From positions 1-33,123 of the forward strand of contig NZBL01000009.1 of the NCBI GenBank assembly GCA_002687895.1: 33,123 nt of DNA, given 5' to 3'. The translations under genes were made by a program, and so were the position numbers. Numbering within the stretch: position 1 is the first letter of the stretch; each line of letters starts with the position of its first letter. The DNA is from a bacterium (GTDB taxonomy: Bacteria > Patescibacteriota > Patescibacteriia > UBA2169). Below the pieces are notes generated by a model that saw only the letters and a list, made by a program, of their open reading frames with translations, had not been told where the DNA came from and searched no databases. Shown piece after piece: positions 22,412 through 29,287 of this stretch.

Positions 22412-24175
22412 TTAAGCAATAAAACCCTCACTCTGGATTTCCCAGAGTTTTTTGTAGATTCCCTCTTTTGCTACTAGCTTTTTGTGCGTGCCAGAATCAA
22501 CTACTTGGCCGCTATCCATTACCATTATTCTATCCATTTTTAAGATAGTTGATAGGCGATGCGCAATCACAATAGTTGTTTTGTTTTTCATCAAATTTTC
22601 TAAAGCATCTTGAATCAATGCTTCTGAATGGGAGTCCAAACTAGAAGTTGCTTCATCTAAAATCAAGATAGGCGCGTTTTTTAGAATTGCACGCGCAATG
22701 GCAATTCTTTGTCTTTCTCCGCCAGAAAGCTTAATGCCTCGTTCGCCAACAAAGGTGTCATAACCTTCTGGAAGCTTATTCACGAACACATCGCAATGTG
22801 CAAGTTTGGCAGCTTCAATCACTTCTTCATCAGTAGCATCACGCTTGCCATAACGCATATTTTCCATTAATGATCTATGGAATAAAATAGGGTCTTGCGG
22901 AACCAAGGCAATGTTTTTGCGCAAGGAATCTTGTGTCACATGCGCAATCACTTGGTCATCAATTCTAATTTGTCCACGCTGAATATTATGGAATCTCAAA
23001 AGTAATTGCACAATAGTTGTTTTTCCAGAACCAGATGGTCCAACTAAAGCAACTTTTTCTTTAGGCTTGATTTCAAGATCAAAGTTCTTAAATACGTGCC
23101 TTGTTTTGCGGTAGCTGAAGTTCACATTATCAAACACAATCTCACCATGCGGAACTTCAAGCTCTTGCGCTGATTTTGAGTCAGTTACTCCATGCGGCTC
23201 TTCTAAAATTTCCACCATTTCTTTTGCATCTGCAAATGCTTCATAGGTATCTCGGATCATACGCCCAAGCTGCCTAATGTTTGCAAATAAGGCAACTAAG
23301 TAGCCTTGGAGCAATGCAAAGTCACCAATAGTAAGCTGTCCTTGACTCCATAGTTTAATCGCAATAAACATTACTACAAATTCAATGACAATCATGATGC
23401 CAAATTGGATGGTTTGGTTGAGCTCTCCTAAATTCCAGCTTAATGTTTGAATTTTTCTTAATTGTTCTGTTATGGCAAAAAAGATTCCTTGCTCATGTTT
23501 TTTACTGGTAAAGAGCCTTACATTTACATTATTAGTAATAGCATCAGCTAAGACGCCAGTAACTTCGGAATCGAGTGTAGCTCGTTTTTCATCATATTTA
23601 AGCTTCCAAACAGCTACAACGTAGTTGATTAAAATAAAGAGTCCAAGCATGCCAGCAGTAACTCCAGCAATCAAAGTGCTGCGATATGAGATCACAAGTA
23701 TTGAACCTACGACTGTGACAAGAATAGGTAGAAATCTAAATTCTACTCCGTCAGCAAGATCTTCATATGCTCGAGAGAGACGGCGAATTTTTCTAACCAA
23801 AGAACCAGTAAAATTATTGCCGAAGAAGCTTGATGAGTGGCTCAAAATGTACGAAAAGCCGGTTCGTTCAAGATCTGCCATCACTTTTGAATGCAAGTAG
23901 TTTGAAACTGGAATTGCCCAGCCATGCATAAACCACCCAATTCCATGGAATAAGAGAACCATAACCAAAATTCCTATTAAACTGGCAATGATATTTTCAG
24001 AAACGGCATTTGGTCCAGCTAGCGTGTCAAAAAAACGCTTGTAATAGATTGGTGCAATAAGATGTGAGATCTCGCCCGCGATAATAGCAGCAAGCACCAA
24101 AAAACTTAGCCACTTATAGGGCCATAAATGACGTCCAAAGACTTTTAATACTATTTTGTTGCTTGGTAATGCCAT
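22412..24175 (-). CDS. ABC transporter, fused membrane and ATPase domains (type IV/MsbA-like exporter half)
   Basis: This is a 587-residue half-transporter that likely works as a homodimer to export a lipid, drug or peptide. The N-terminal ~310 residues hold six predicted membrane helices (for example LSFLVLAAIIAGEIS and FGIMIVIEFVVMFIAIKL). The C-terminal ATPase has Walker A GPSGSGKTT, Q-loop LVPQDPILF, signature LSGGERQRIAIARA, Walker B ILILDEATSSLD and switch histidine VIAHRLST. The ATG at 24175 (MALPSNK) is chosen because the frame extension upstream runs into the zwf terminator. The substrate is unknown. Confidence 0.93.
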   Translation of the reverse strand: MALPSNKIVLKVFGRHLWPYKWLSFLVLAAIIAGEISHLIAPIYYKRFFDTLAGPNAVSENIIASLIGILVMVLLFHGIGWFMHGWAIPVSNYLHSKVMADLERTGFSYILSHSSSFFGNNFTGSLVRKIRRLSRAYEDLADGVEFRFLPILVTVVGSILVISYRSTLIAGVTAGMLGLFILINYVVAVWKLKYDEKRATLDSEVTGVLADAITNNVNVRLFTSKKHEQGIFFAITEQLRKIQTLSWNLGELNQTIQFGIMIVIEFVVMFIAIKLWSQGQLTIGDFALLQGYLVALFANIRQLGRMIRDTYEAFADAKEMVEILEEPHGVTDSKSAQELEVPHGEIVFDNVNFSYRKTRHVFKNFDLEIKPKEKVALVGPSGSGKTTIVQLLLRFHNIQRGQIRIDDQVIAHVTQDSLRKNIALVPQDPILFHRSLMENMRYGKRDATDEEVIEAAKLAHCDVFVNKLPEGYDTFVGERGIKLSGGERQRIAIARAILKNAPILILDEATSSLDSHSEALIQDALENLMKNKTTIVIAHRLSTILKMDRIMVMDSGQVVDSGTHKKLVAKEGIYKKLWEIQSEGFIA

Positions 24176-24184
24176 AAAAATGAT

Positions 24185-24207
24185 AAAAAGGCGCAATTAG
24201 CGCCACC
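24185..24207 (-). terminator. Terminator of zwf
   Basis: On the minus strand GGCGC-TAATT-GCGCC is followed by TTTTTATC. It lies between zwf and the ABC gene, ending 10 nt before the ABC start codon, so the transporter needs its own promoter or read-through. Confidence 0.7.
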
Positions 24208-24246
24208 TTAAGTAGACGTAATTACGCTATTTTTGTTACATCTTGG

Positions 24247-25644
24247 CTAGTATGTGGTCAATTTTGTATTATGCCAGTTATCTAAAATTGGAGTAATAAA
24301 CCTCCAGCTAGCTTCAACTTCTTCTGTGCTTGTGAACAATGTTTGGTCTCCTCTAATGCAGTCAAATATAACTCGTTCATATGCGTCATTAAGATGATCT
24401 TGTATCGCGGTTTTTGGATAATCAAACGAGAGTTCTCTTGGCTCTACTTGGAAGCCAAAGCCCAGCTTATTAGCCCAAAAGCGTATTTCAATTCCAGCCA
24501 TGGGCTGAATGTGGAAGGTTAGGACATTCTGAAGCTCTTGTTCATCTCCAAGCTCGCACACGCAGGTTGGCTTTTCTTTAAAATGCACTTTAATTTCTGT
24601 TAAATCCTTTTTCATTTTTTTGCCTGCTTCAAGAATTATTGGAACATGCTTCCATCTTTTATTTTTAATGTGTGCGTGTATTTTAAAATATGTTTCTGTT
24701 TTAGATGATTTTGGAACTGCTTTTTCATTTTTATAACCTTTGTATTGAGCTCGCTCTGCTCGGCTTTTAAGTTCTTTTGAGTTTATGATTTCTAAATCTT
24801 TCAAAATATCTGCTCGCGCTTTCCTGATTGCCTTTGCGCTTAGCTCGCGCGGATCATCCATGCAAGCTAAAGCAAGCATCTGCAGAACATGGTTTTGCCC
24901 AACATCCCTTAAAGCTCCTGTTGCCTCATAAAAATCTCCTCTAGTTTCAATGCCTTTTTTCTCAAAAAGTTTTATTTCTATTTTTTCTATGTAATCTTTG
25001 TTCCAAATTTTTTCAAATAATACATTAGAAAATCTAAAGGCCAAAATATTTTGCAAGGTTTCTTTGGCAAGATAATGATCTATGCGGAATATCTGCTCTT
25101 CTTTGTATAATTTTCCAAGAAGATTATCAAGGGCTTGAGCAGTTTTTAAGTCATTTCCAAATGGCTTTTCTACAAGCACTCTTGTCCATCCTAGCTTGCC
25201 TCCACAAGGCCTGCTTAATCCGGAATTAGCAAGATGCTTAAAAATCATTTCATACATTTTGGGCGGAACTGCCAAATGAAATAACTTGTTAGTGCATACC
25301 CCTACTTCTATATCAATCTTTTTCAAAGTCTGGTCTAATTGCTTGTAGTAGTTTTTATCATCAAAATATCCTTTTTGGAATTTGCTATGCTTTAGAAATG
25401 ATTCTATGTCTGTGCTTTTTGTTTTGAGTATGTGTTTTTTAATGGTACTATGTAAAAATTCCCTAAATTCTTCATCGCCCCATTCTCGTCTGGAAAATCC
25501 CACTAATCTGAATTTTGATGGCAGCATTTTTTCTTTATACAAATTAAAAAGAGCTGGCACGAGTTTTCTTTGTGTAAGGTCGCCAGTTACGCCTAAAATG
25601 ATGAATGTAGTTGGAGTTTGATTATTGTTGATTTTTGTTTTCAT
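24247..25644 (-). CDS. zwf: Glucose-6-phosphate 1-dehydrogenase
   Basis: Zwf oxidises glucose 6-phosphate to 6-phosphogluconolactone and makes NADPH, the entry to the oxidative pentose phosphate pathway. The 465-residue protein has the nucleotide-binding start FIILGVTGDLTQRKLVPAL, the EKPFG segment, and the active-site signature RIDHYLAKE (about residues 187-195, catalytic His190 region). The C-terminal domain has LRDVGQNHVLQ and the C-terminal YERVIFDCIRGDQTLF. Length is near normal (about 480-500). Its -10 (TACAAT) ends 6 nt before the ATG, so the mRNA should be leaderless. A gene for 6-phosphogluconolactonase is not seen in the window; gnd is 5 kb away. Confidence 0.95.
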   Translation of the reverse strand: MKTKINNNQTPTTFIILGVTGDLTQRKLVPALFNLYKEKMLPSKFRLVGFSRREWGDEEFREFLHSTIKKHILKTKSTDIESFLKHSKFQKGYFDDKNYYKQLDQTLKKIDIEVGVCTNKLFHLAVPPKMYEMIFKHLANSGLSRPCGGKLGWTRVLVEKPFGNDLKTAQALDNLLGKLYKEEQIFRIDHYLAKETLQNILAFRFSNVLFEKIWNKDYIEKIEIKLFEKKGIETRGDFYEATGALRDVGQNHVLQMLALACMDDPRELSAKAIRKARADILKDLEIINSKELKSRAERAQYKGYKNEKAVPKSSKTETYFKIHAHIKNKRWKHVPIILEAGKKMKKDLTEIKVHFKEKPTCVCELGDEQELQNVLTFHIQPMAGIEIRFWANKLGFGFQVEPRELSFDYPKTAIQDHLNDAYERVIFDCIRGDQTLFTSTEEVEASWRFITPILDNWHNTKLTTY

Positions 25645-25650
25645 GCAAGT

Positions 25651-25705
25651 ATTGTATCATTAGTTGGGGAGGTTGACAAAATAGCTCATTTGTATAGAAT
25701 ATAAT
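25651..25705. promoter_or_regulatory. Divergent promoters sharing one -35 site (zwf and Tat-like gene)
   Basis: Minus strand: TTGTCA (25674-25679), 17-bp spacer, TACAAT (25651-25656) for zwf. Plus strand: TTGACA (25673-25678), then TAGAAT at 25695-25700 (16-bp spacer) or TATAAT at 25700-25705. The two -35 hexamers overlap on opposite strands within TTGACAA, so RNA polymerase cannot occupy both at once. Confidence 0.65.
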
Positions 25706-25720
25706 GTTCTTTGATTTTTT

Positions 25721-25768
25721 ATGGCAATCACTCACTCGGCTTCCAAGCCAGAAAGGGAAAAGCAATGA
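25721..25768 (+). CDS. Possible 15-residue upstream peptide overlapping the next start
   Basis: ATG to TGA encodes MAITHSASKPEREKQ, and the TGA overlaps the ATG of the next gene (ATGA), the classic coupling arrangement. It has no evident ribosome-binding site. It may be chance; it lacks the CCGAGG hairpins of the two leader-peptide units. Confidence 0.25.
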   Translation: MAITHSASKPEREKQ

Positions 25769-26742
25769 TTAGCAGAAGAAGATTTTTAGGGGTATGCGCT
25801 TTTGGCTCTTGGCCGCTGTATACAGCATGCGGCAATGTGAAAGAAATTATCGCGAGTGCTATTGATAAAGCCTCGCAAGACATTAAAAGCATGCCAAGAG
25901 CTGATATGCATCTTACTGGAAATAGAAGTGAAGATATTCGTCAAGCTGTCAGCGCTAATGTGCAGAACAAGCTTCGCGCTATTGCGCAGGGTTCTGGGGA
26001 AGAGTTTGTGATTGGCGCTAAAACTGCTGATCAAACTTGGGAAACCATTTCATTAAGCCGTGCGCAAGGTAATATCGGAGGAGTAGGCTATGCGCATCCC
26101 CAAATCCGCATTGGCGACAAAGATCCTGTTCATGCTTCTGTGGATTGGGCAGGTGGATTCCTGGGAATAGGAAAGACAATTGCTCTACAGTTTCGTGATG
26201 CAGAGGGCCGTCTTCTCGGTCAAAATGGTCAGCCAACAGATGACCCTGATAACGCTATGAGCTGGTCAATATTTACTGGCTCGCACTCAGCGTCTAGCAG
26301 TGACTTAGATCCAGCAGGAAAGATTGCAATTCCGTCTGAAGTCAGCGGCGCATTGCAAGATGATGGAGGAGATGGATTTGCTGATAATCTTACGCAAATA
26401 TTTGGCATTGTAATTGGCGCATTTCTAGCCTTTACAGTGCTTAAGTGGATTATCGGGATTGTGGCATTCTTGGCCATGCAGTTTCTGCTGTTTCTGGCTG
26501 CTGCTGCAGCAATAGGCGCGATTGTGTTCCTTTTAAATAATTTGTTTGGCATTGACCTTACAACTGGGGAAGGGCGAAATGAATTTGTTGAGTTCTTGCG
26601 TCAGCTGTTTAATCGTTTAATTCAAGCAGCTGAAGTTGTCTTTAACAGTGCCAAGGAGTTTCTGGATGGGGTGAATTTTGACGAGTGGCCACCCCAAATT
26701 CCAGAAGGGGCATTTGATAATCTTCTTAACCCCCTGGATTAA
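25765..26742 (+). CDS. Membrane protein with Tat-like signal, unknown function
   Basis: This 325-residue protein begins MISRRRFLGVCAFGSWPLYTAC. The twin-arginine pattern SRRRFLG followed by a mildly hydrophobic stretch and a cysteine looks like a Tat signal, perhaps of a lipoprotein (the lipobox is imperfect). The following ~190 residues are soluble; then two or three hydrophobic helices (about residues 210-265, rich in Ala/Ile/Leu) and a C-terminal soluble tail with FDEWPPQIPEG-like segments. AGGGA upstream of 25765 supports this start. No catalytic motif is recognised. A strong terminator follows. Confidence 0.7.
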   Translation: MISRRRFLGVCAFGSWPLYTACGNVKEIIASAIDKASQDIKSMPRADMHLTGNRSEDIRQAVSANVQNKLRAIAQGSGEEFVIGAKTADQTWETISLSRAQGNIGGVGYAHPQIRIGDKDPVHASVDWAGGFLGIGKTIALQFRDAEGRLLGQNGQPTDDPDNAMSWSIFTGSHSASSSDLDPAGKIAIPSEVSGALQDDGGDGFADNLTQIFGIVIGAFLAFTVLKWIIGIVAFLAMQFLLFLAAAAAIGAIVFLLNNLFGIDLTTGEGRNEFVEFLRQLFNRLIQAAEVVFNSAKEFLDGVNFDEWPPQIPEGAFDNLLNPLD

Positions 26743-26754
26743 CTCTTTGTGGTC

Positions 26755-26791
26755 GAGGGAGACAGAACTTCGGTTCTGCCTCCCTTTTTTA
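26755..26791 (+). terminator. Strong intrinsic terminator after the Tat-like gene
   Basis: GAGGGAG-A-CAGAAC-TTCG-GTTCTG-CCTCCC forms a long stem with a stable UUCG tetraloop and a T-run. Confidence 0.93.
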
Positions 26792-26806
26792 ATTGTGGAA
26801 AACTAT

Positions 26807-26834
26807 TTGACCAAATGTAAAATATCAGTATACT
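26807..26834 (+). promoter_or_regulatory. Promoter of the second leader-peptide unit
   Basis: TTGACC (26807-26812), 16-bp spacer, TATACT (26829-26834). The leader-peptide ATG is 9 nt after the -10, the same geometry as unit 1. Confidence 0.7.
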
Positions 26835-26843
26835 TAAGTTACC

Positions 26844-26891
26844 ATGAACGCACAAAATCTCGTTATTACTATTCTTAAGAATAGCGGATAA
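26844..26891 (+). CDS. Putative leader peptide, 15 residues (unit 2)
   Basis: ATG to TAA encodes MNAQNLVITILKNSG, near-leaderless by promoter position. Five of 15 residues are Leu, Ile or Val. Like unit 1 it has Gln-Asn near the start followed by a Leu/Ile/Val run, and its stop is followed within 3 nt by CCGAGGTT. Its codons pair with that box and the bases after it. Confidence 0.5.
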   Translation: MNAQNLVITILKNSG

Positions 26892-26956
26892 TATCCGAGG
26901 TTTTATTGCATTTCACATTCATTCAAAGAACCTCGGAAAGAGGTTCTTTAGTTCTT
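26844..26956 (+). promoter_or_regulatory. Putative attenuator with three competing helices (unit 2)
   Basis: Segment 1 inside the leader (ATGAA 26844-26848, GCA 26850-26852, AAAATCTCG 26854-26862) can pair with TTCAT 26918-26922, TGC 26907-26909 and CGAGGTTTT 26896-26904. The box CCGAGGTT (26895-26902) can instead pair with AACCTCGG (26929-26936), eight perfect pairs. That arm can instead form a 10-bp hairpin, AAAGAACCTC with GAGGTTCTTT (26925-26949), loop GGAAA, followed by AGTTCTTT. The tail is a poorer U-tract than in unit 1, so this could terminate or only pause transcription. Confidence 0.58.
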
Positions 26957-26970
26957 TAAGGAGCTGTAAA

Positions 26971-27150
26971 ATGACTGAGCAAAGATTACAAATAAAGGGC
27001 TATGAGGGTCTTCCTGTGTATTATCAGGAAGATGAGCCTGATAGTAGCGTTACAAGGGCTAGAGCCCAAAAGGTTCAGAAAGAGGAAGATAGGCCTAGTC
27101 ACGAAAGGGACGATGATGCTGGCGCTGGCATACAAAGGGGGCTTGAATAG
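26971..27150 (+). CDS. Small charged protein of unknown function behind an attenuator (59 aa)
   Basis: ATG to TAG encodes a 59-residue, highly charged, probably disordered protein starting MTEQRLQIKGYEGLPVYYQE and rich in Asp, Glu and Arg towards the end. AAGGAG (26958-26963) lies 7 nt before the ATG, a good ribosome site. No homologous domain is recognised and it does not align obviously with the 74-residue protein of unit 1. It is the sole gene of its unit, between the attenuator and a strong terminator. Confidence 0.65.
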   Translation: MTEQRLQIKGYEGLPVYYQEDEPDSSVTRARAQKVQKEEDRPSHERDDDAGAGIQRGLE

Positions 27151-27168
27151 ATTGTCGCCGCCATGCTG

Positions 27169-27204
27169 ATAAGGGAAGCAGAGTATTGCTTCCCTTATTT
27201 TTTT
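27169..27204 (+). terminator. Terminator of unit 2
   Basis: TAAGGGAAGC and GCTTCCCTTA flank AGAGTATT and are followed by a long T-run. Closes the single-gene unit; directly beyond it is the convergent terminator of the minus-strand RNA. Confidence 0.92.
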
Positions 27205-27210
27205 GGTACA

Positions 27211-27437
27211 ATAAAAAGGACCCTGTATAGTAAAAGATCACTACACAGGGTCCACCGAATTGAATGAGCATGCGCAGGCAAAGAGGTAACCGGGCCTTAT
27301 GGCCACAACACCTTGCGGCCCAAGGATTCGAACCTTGGCTCCTTGCGGGTGCCAACCGAATCCCACGCTTGGCTTTGCGCCTCCTTTCCGGTTTCGCAGA
27401 TTTTCGGTTTCTCTCCAGCACTATGGCCAGAGACGAT
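27211..27437 (-). ncRNA. Structured non-coding RNA of about 227 nt, family not identified
   Basis: A minus-strand transcript is defined by a consensus promoter (27444-27472) and a strong terminator (stem 27218-27253). No credible protein is encoded. Local helices read directly: TCTCT/AGAGA near the 5' end; a 7-bp helix AACCGAA (27403-27409) with TTCGGTT (27354-27360); the hairpin GGC-GCAAA-GCC (27371-27381); a 6-bp hairpin CCAAGG-TTCGAAT-CCTTGG (27320-27338) whose loop looks like a tRNA T-loop; and GGGCC/GGCCC further on. It lacks the SRP GGAA/AGCA loop, the RNase P GAGGAAAGUC core and the tmRNA ends with CCA. The stretch GCGCAAAGCC recalls a c-di-GMP-I core by chance or kinship. It lies before the LigD gene on the other strand. 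Confidence 0.68.
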
Positions 27438-27443
27438 AAAAAA

Positions 27444-27472
27444 ATACTATATCAAAATATTTAGATTGTCAA
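27444..27472 (-). promoter_or_regulatory. Promoter of the structured RNA
   Basis: On the minus strand TTGACA (27467-27472), exactly 17-bp spacer, TAGTAT (27444-27449). Start is expected near 27437. Confidence 0.78.
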
Positions 27473-27481
27473 GTAAATTTT

Positions 27482-27976
27482 ATGTTAAAAGTATATAAAT
27501 CAAAAAGAGATTTTAAAAAAACAAGCGAGCCAAGTGGTTCATTGCGCAAAGCAAAATCAAAGCAGCCAATGTTTGTTGTGCAAAAGCATCAAGCGCGAGC
27601 TTTGCACTATGATTTTCGGTTAGAGGTTAGCGGCGTGCTCAAGTCATGGGCAGTGCCAAAAGGCCCCTCAAAAAACTCTAAAGACAAGCGTTTGGCAGTT
27701 ATGACAGAAGATCATCCTTTGGAGTATGGTAAGTTTGAAGGTGAGATTCCAAAAGGCGAGTATGGAGCAGGTAAAGTTAAAATTTGGGATTCTGGGACAT
27801 ATGAGAATCTATCTAAGAAAAAAGATGGAAAAGATATGTCTATGGAAAGCGCCATAAAAGAAGGTGAAGTTGAAGTTAAACTTTCTGGGAAAAAGCTAAA
27901 AGGAGGATATGCTTTGGTTCGAACAAAATTTAGGGGCGAGAAAAAGAATTGGCTTTTGATTAAGATGAAAAAATAA
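27482..27976 (+). CDS. Stand-alone LigD-type 3'-phosphoesterase domain
   Basis: This 164-residue protein corresponds to the phosphoesterase domain that is normally the N-terminal part of LigD in bacterial non-homologous end joining, where it removes 3'-ribonucleotides and phosphates. The motifs are present: HQARALHYDFRLE (His36, His42, Asp44, Arg46), SWAVPKGPS, DHPLEYGKFEGEIPKGEYGAG and the final KNWLLIKMKK. Neither the ligase nor polymerase domain nor Ku is seen in the window. Stand-alone forms are known in archaea and some bacteria. The start is fixed by the first ATG; it has no clear ribosome site. Confidence 0.9.
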   Translation: MLKVYKSKRDFKKTSEPSGSLRKAKSKQPMFVVQKHQARALHYDFRLEVSGVLKSWAVPKGPSKNSKDKRLAVMTEDHPLEYGKFEGEIPKGEYGAGKVKIWDSGTYENLSKKKDGKDMSMESAIKEGEVEVKLSGKKLKGGYALVRTKFRGEKKNWLLIKMKK

Positions 27977-27978
27977 TT

Positions 27979-28007
27979 TTGTTTGAGGCGTGAGAGTGTG
28001 GTATACT
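27979..28007 (+). promoter_or_regulatory. Promoter of the MscS-type channel gene
   Basis: TTGTTT (27979-27984), 17-bp spacer, TATACT (28002-28007), 10 nt before the ATG at 28018. AAGGA between them could serve as a ribosome site if the start point lies upstream of it. Confidence 0.65.
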
Positions 28008-28017
28008 ATAAAGGAAT

Positions 28018-29118
28018 ATGCTTGAATCTTACCTTCCATCATCTACCCTATCAGTCATTGAACAACTCAAAGCTATCTCACTTGGAGGAAACACTGTATA
28101 TGATTATGTGGTTGCAGTGGTAATTTTTGTTGGACTACTAGTCATATTAAAAATATTTCAGATGATTATTTTGGCTCGCTTGAATCGTTTGGCCAAAAGA
28201 AGCAAAACAGAATTTGATGATACGTTAATTGATGTTTTTGATGGCATAAAGCCACCCTTCTATCTATTAGTTGCGCTGTACTTTAGCATTCAATCACTTT
28301 CCTTACATCCAGTCGCAGAAAAAGGGATTGCCATCCTCTTTTTAGTTACGGTCACGTATGAGATAGTGCAAGCAGTTGAAAAGATTATTGATTATGGTTT
28401 AAGGGTATATACACGCAAAACGCGCGAAGCAGGGGAATCAGTAGAGCACAGCAAATCAATGGTGCGGTCCATGCGTTTAATCATCAGGGTCGTATTATGG
28501 ATATTAGGATTTGTAATGATTCTTGCAAATTTGGATGTTAATGTAACATCTTTAGTAGCATCACTCGGGATAGGAGGCATTGCAGTTGCATTGGCTTTGC
28601 AGAATGTATTGGGTGACATGTTTAATTCATTTTCTTTGTATGTTGATAAACCTTTCCGCGTAGGAGATCTCATCAAAATAGGCAATGACATGGGAACTGT
28701 AGAGCGAATTGGCATGAAAACAACGCGCGTGCGCACTTTGCAAGGAGAAGAAATGGTGGTCTCAAACACAGAATTAACCACCACGCGCGTGCAAAACTTC
28801 AAAAAAATGAAAGAGCGAAGAGTCATTTTCAAACTTGGAGTAGTATATGGAACATCAAGCGAAAAACTGGATGCCATTCCAAAGATGATAAAAGAAATTG
28901 TTGATATTATAGATGGAGTTGATTATGATAGGTGTAATTTTGATGAGTATGGGGATTTTAGCTTGAATTTTGAGACGGTCTTTTTCGTCAAATCATCAGA
29001 TTACAAAGATTACATGAACAAAAAAGAAGAAGCTAATCTTGCCATATACAAGAGATTTGAAAAAGAAGGAATTGAGTTTGCATATCCAACACAGACATTA
29101 TACGTGAATAAAGATTGA
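28018..29118 (+). CDS. Mechanosensitive ion channel, MscS family
   Basis: This is a 366-residue membrane channel that opens on membrane tension to release solutes after osmotic downshift. Predicted helices lie at about residues 27-47 (YVVAVVIFVGLLVILKIFQM), 79-110 and 155-175. The pore helix follows (SLVASLGIGGIAVALALQNVLGDMFNS, about residues 178-204), the MscS signature. The beta domain has DKPFRVGDLIKIG and GTVERIGMKTTRVRTLQGEEMVVSN, and the C-terminal alpha/beta domain ends in FAYPTQTLYV. Its size is that of a medium MscS homologue with additional N-terminal helices. Confidence 0.94.
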   Translation: MLESYLPSSTLSVIEQLKAISLGGNTVYDYVVAVVIFVGLLVILKIFQMIILARLNRLAKRSKTEFDDTLIDVFDGIKPPFYLLVALYFSIQSLSLHPVAEKGIAILFLVTVTYEIVQAVEKIIDYGLRVYTRKTREAGESVEHSKSMVRSMRLIIRVVLWILGFVMILANLDVNVTSLVASLGIGGIAVALALQNVLGDMFNSFSLYVDKPFRVGDLIKIGNDMGTVERIGMKTTRVRTLQGEEMVVSNTELTTTRVQNFKKMKERRVIFKLGVVYGTSSEKLDAIPKMIKEIVDIIDGVDYDRCNFDEYGDFSLNFETVFFVKSSDYKDYMNKKEEANLAIYKRFEKEGIEFAYPTQTLYVNKD

Positions 29119-29153
29119 CATAATTTATGATTATGCTATTATTTTATATAGCA

Positions 29154-29193
29154 AATTCGAACAAACAATTTAACTGAATGTTCGAATTGTTTT
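29154..29193 (+). terminator. Terminator of the MscS-type gene
   Basis: AATTCGAACA (29154-29163) pairs perfectly with TGTTCGAATT (29179-29188) around a 15-nt loop, followed by GTTTT. Confidence 0.7.
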
Positions 29194-29194
29194 A

Positions 29195-29261
29195 ATCAGC
29201 GATCGTCGCGCAAGCGAAATGAAAAAGTACTCTTTTTCATTTCAGATGCCTGTGAGCTGAT
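29195..29261. repeat. Nested hairpin element
   Basis: Outer arms ATCAGC (29195-29200) and GCTGAT (29256-29261) enclose a perfect 12-bp hairpin GAAATGAAAAAG-TACT-CTTTTTCATTTC (29216-29243). There is no T-run after the hairpin on the plus strand. Lies between the channel gene and a small Pro/Ala-rich gene. Confidence 0.6.
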
Positions 29262-29270
29262 ATACTTATA

Positions 29271-29287
29271 AGTAAGTACAACTTACT
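29271..29287. promoter_or_regulatory. Palindrome at the start codon of the Pro/Ala-rich gene
   Basis: AGTAAGT-ACA-ACTTACT ends at the base before the ATG at 29288. TATACT (29261-29266) just upstream is a likely -10. The palindrome could be a repressor site over the start point or a small hairpin that hides the start codon. Confidence 0.5.

Noticed and set aside
24176-24196. Seven-residue N-terminal extension of the ABC transporter
   Set aside because: It begins with a non-ATG codon within the sequence trailing the zwf terminator; the ATG at 24175 gives a clean start.
27320-27338. T-arm-like hairpin taken as part of a tRNA or tmRNA
   Set aside because: No acceptor stem, anticodon arm or CCA end fits around it, and no tag-peptide frame is visible; it is one helix of a larger RNA.
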